In this document: positions 62,943 to 64,000 of the stretch, one piece after another
Position numbering within the stretch: position 1 is the stretch's first letter
Layout of the letters: each line of letters begins with the position of its first letter
Source: Phascolomyces articulosus
Taxonomy: Eukaryota > Mucoromycota > Mucoromycetes > Mucorales > Lichtheimiaceae
DNA: 64,000 nt
NCBI GenBank assembly: GCA_025677815.1
Contig: JAIXMP010000018.1
Coordinates: 682,001 to 746,000 of the forward strand
Direction of reading: 5' to 3'
Translations under genes and position numbers: made by a program
The notes under the pieces: model-generated
What the model saw: only the letters and a program-made list of their open reading frames with translations
Database searches by the model: none
Told to the model about the DNA's origin: nothing

Positions 62943-64000
62943 TTATTCATTGATATTGATACGATATTTCATTCTTTTCCTCTTACCATCAGAAAACTTC
63001 CTTGTTTCACCGGTATCTGGATGCTTAAAAACGTATTCAAGAGATAAGTTGTCGGGGATCGCCAAATTTGGATCGTGGCACTTTTGAATATGTTGATAAA
63101 GCGATTTTTGAGATAAAAAAGCAGGCGAGGAGCATTTGTTGTACGGGCAGTATAACAATGTTGATATGAATTCTTGGTATTGTAATAAATCCCATGTTAG
63201 TAATGTTTGGTATACTGGTACTACTATTCACTAATAAAACCAAACAAAGATTGTATTAAATATATATATACCTTTTCCACTCACTATATGTTGATGGCAA
63301 ATCGGTTCTCCAGGTTCCAGCATATTGCATATATTTTCTATACAAAACGAAACTTATTAGGAACTCTCATGAAAAATCGGATACGTCAAATAACCCTTTC
63401 TCAAATATAAACCATATGAACATATATATATATACCATTTTCGAAATCGAGTATTTCACCTCTAGACGTTTGGAACACCTGTTGTACGTTATAACCACTT
63501 ACCATTACCCCTAAACCCTTATAGTGTTTGACTCGGATATGACGGTATAAACTACATGCTCTGCTTAACGTAATGTTACAATTTTTGTAGGGGCAATAGT
63601 ATCTTTGTTTTCCTAATCAATGATATATCATTTCACAATATTGAAAAAAAATATAAATAGTTATCTTTGTTTTATTATACTTTGCATGTACATATTCCTA
63701 TATACTGTTCTCTTTTTCCTTTGACTATATAATAAAGTAAAAATATAAATACCTGTTTTCTTTTTAGTTTCATTTTTTTGTCCTTCATTACTAATTACTT
63801 GGACATTAAGCTTATCATCGTTATTTAGAGTATCACAGCTAGATTCTAATGGAGCGACATATATACCAAGAAAAAAAAACAAACACACACATTCATTTGA
63901 TGAGCTATAAGATCAACACATGCTATTCATTTTCCTCCAACAACCAATTACATATTACCATCAAAGTGAATGATTTGCCCTGATCGTTCACAAACGTAAA
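62943..64000 (-). CDS. Modular C2H2 zinc-finger protein (5' part outside window)
   Basis: Partial at its 5' end. Minus-strand exons 64000-63959 (continues beyond), 63845-63753, 63612-63436, 63337-63272 and 63223-62943 join in frame, giving about 219 visible residues. Two C2H2 fingers are seen: CPYKNC-x12-H-x4-H and CPYNKC(x14)H-x5-H. Each is followed by a short module: QVFQTSRGEILDFEN after the first, YVFKHPDTGETRKFSDG after the second. The exon at the window edge ends in YVCERSGQIIHFD, suggesting a further finger upstream. The first four visible introns are all phase 1. The last exon requires acceptor GAATAG rather than the nearby ATTAG to stay in frame. The basic C-terminus (GKRKRMKYR) could be a nuclear signal. 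Nucleic-acid binding is inferred. Confidence 0.72.

Overview
This window looks like a nuclear contig from a fungus, most likely an early-diverging filamentous fungus of the Mucoromycota (Mucorales-like). The grounds are short introns of about 50-215 bp with GTAAGT-type donors and TAG/CAG acceptors, AT-rich intergenic DNA full of (TTA)n and (TA)n tracts, pyrimidine-rich leaders before start codons, and a fungal gene set (Sec39, Swc4, Apd1-like, GT34, an M28 secreted peptidase). No bacterial operons, CRISPR arrays, rRNA genes or convincing tRNA genes were seen. The phylum is inferred; species cannot be told.

Layout. 1-5795 is gene-poor and holds a perfect 31-bp hairpin (680-749), an LTR-like fragment and a 37-bp direct repeat. 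5796-8356 (+) is mitochondrial ETF-ubiquinone oxidoreductase. 8768-9978 (-) is an unrecognised helical protein. 10621-12795 (-) is a low-complexity coiled-coil protein. 13495-15731 (-) is SWC4/DMAP1, whose first exon carries an apparent 1-nt frame break. It shares a 363-bp divergent promoter with a Sec39/NBAS-type tethering protein (16095-19130, +). After a desert come an Apd1/sucrase-ferredoxin-like protein (22077-23258, +), a second desert, a small orphan gene (27911-28516, -) and a TauD/TfdA dioxygenase (29205-30441, -).

From 34426 come ribosomal protein uL30/L7 (+), a GNAT acetyltransferase (+), a decayed TPR-F-box-LRR pseudogene (36238-38415, +), a tyrosine phosphatase with a variant WPD loop (39290-40402, +) and a GT31-GT34 two-domain glycosyltransferase (43085-45080, +). 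Then follow a PAS-kinase-like Ser/Thr kinase without PAS domain (49615-51043, +), a PhoD-like metallophosphatase (52652-55411, +), a Methyltransf_16 protein methyltransferase (55763-57256, +), a secreted M28 aminopeptidase with a 6-nt microexon (60226-62168, +), and the 3' part of a modular C2H2 zinc-finger gene running off the right edge (62943->64000, -).

The genes do not form one pathway; they are a typical eukaryotic mix of respiration, chromatin, ER-Golgi traffic, translation, signalling and secretion. The most promising oddities are the promoter-hairpin-T-run module at 637-772, the GT31-GT34 fusion, the 6-nt microexon, the SWC4 frame break, the WAD-loop phosphatase, the nonsense-riddled F-box gene and the repeating zinc-finger module. 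Exon boundaries were read by eye from splice signals and frame continuity and have not been checked against transcripts.
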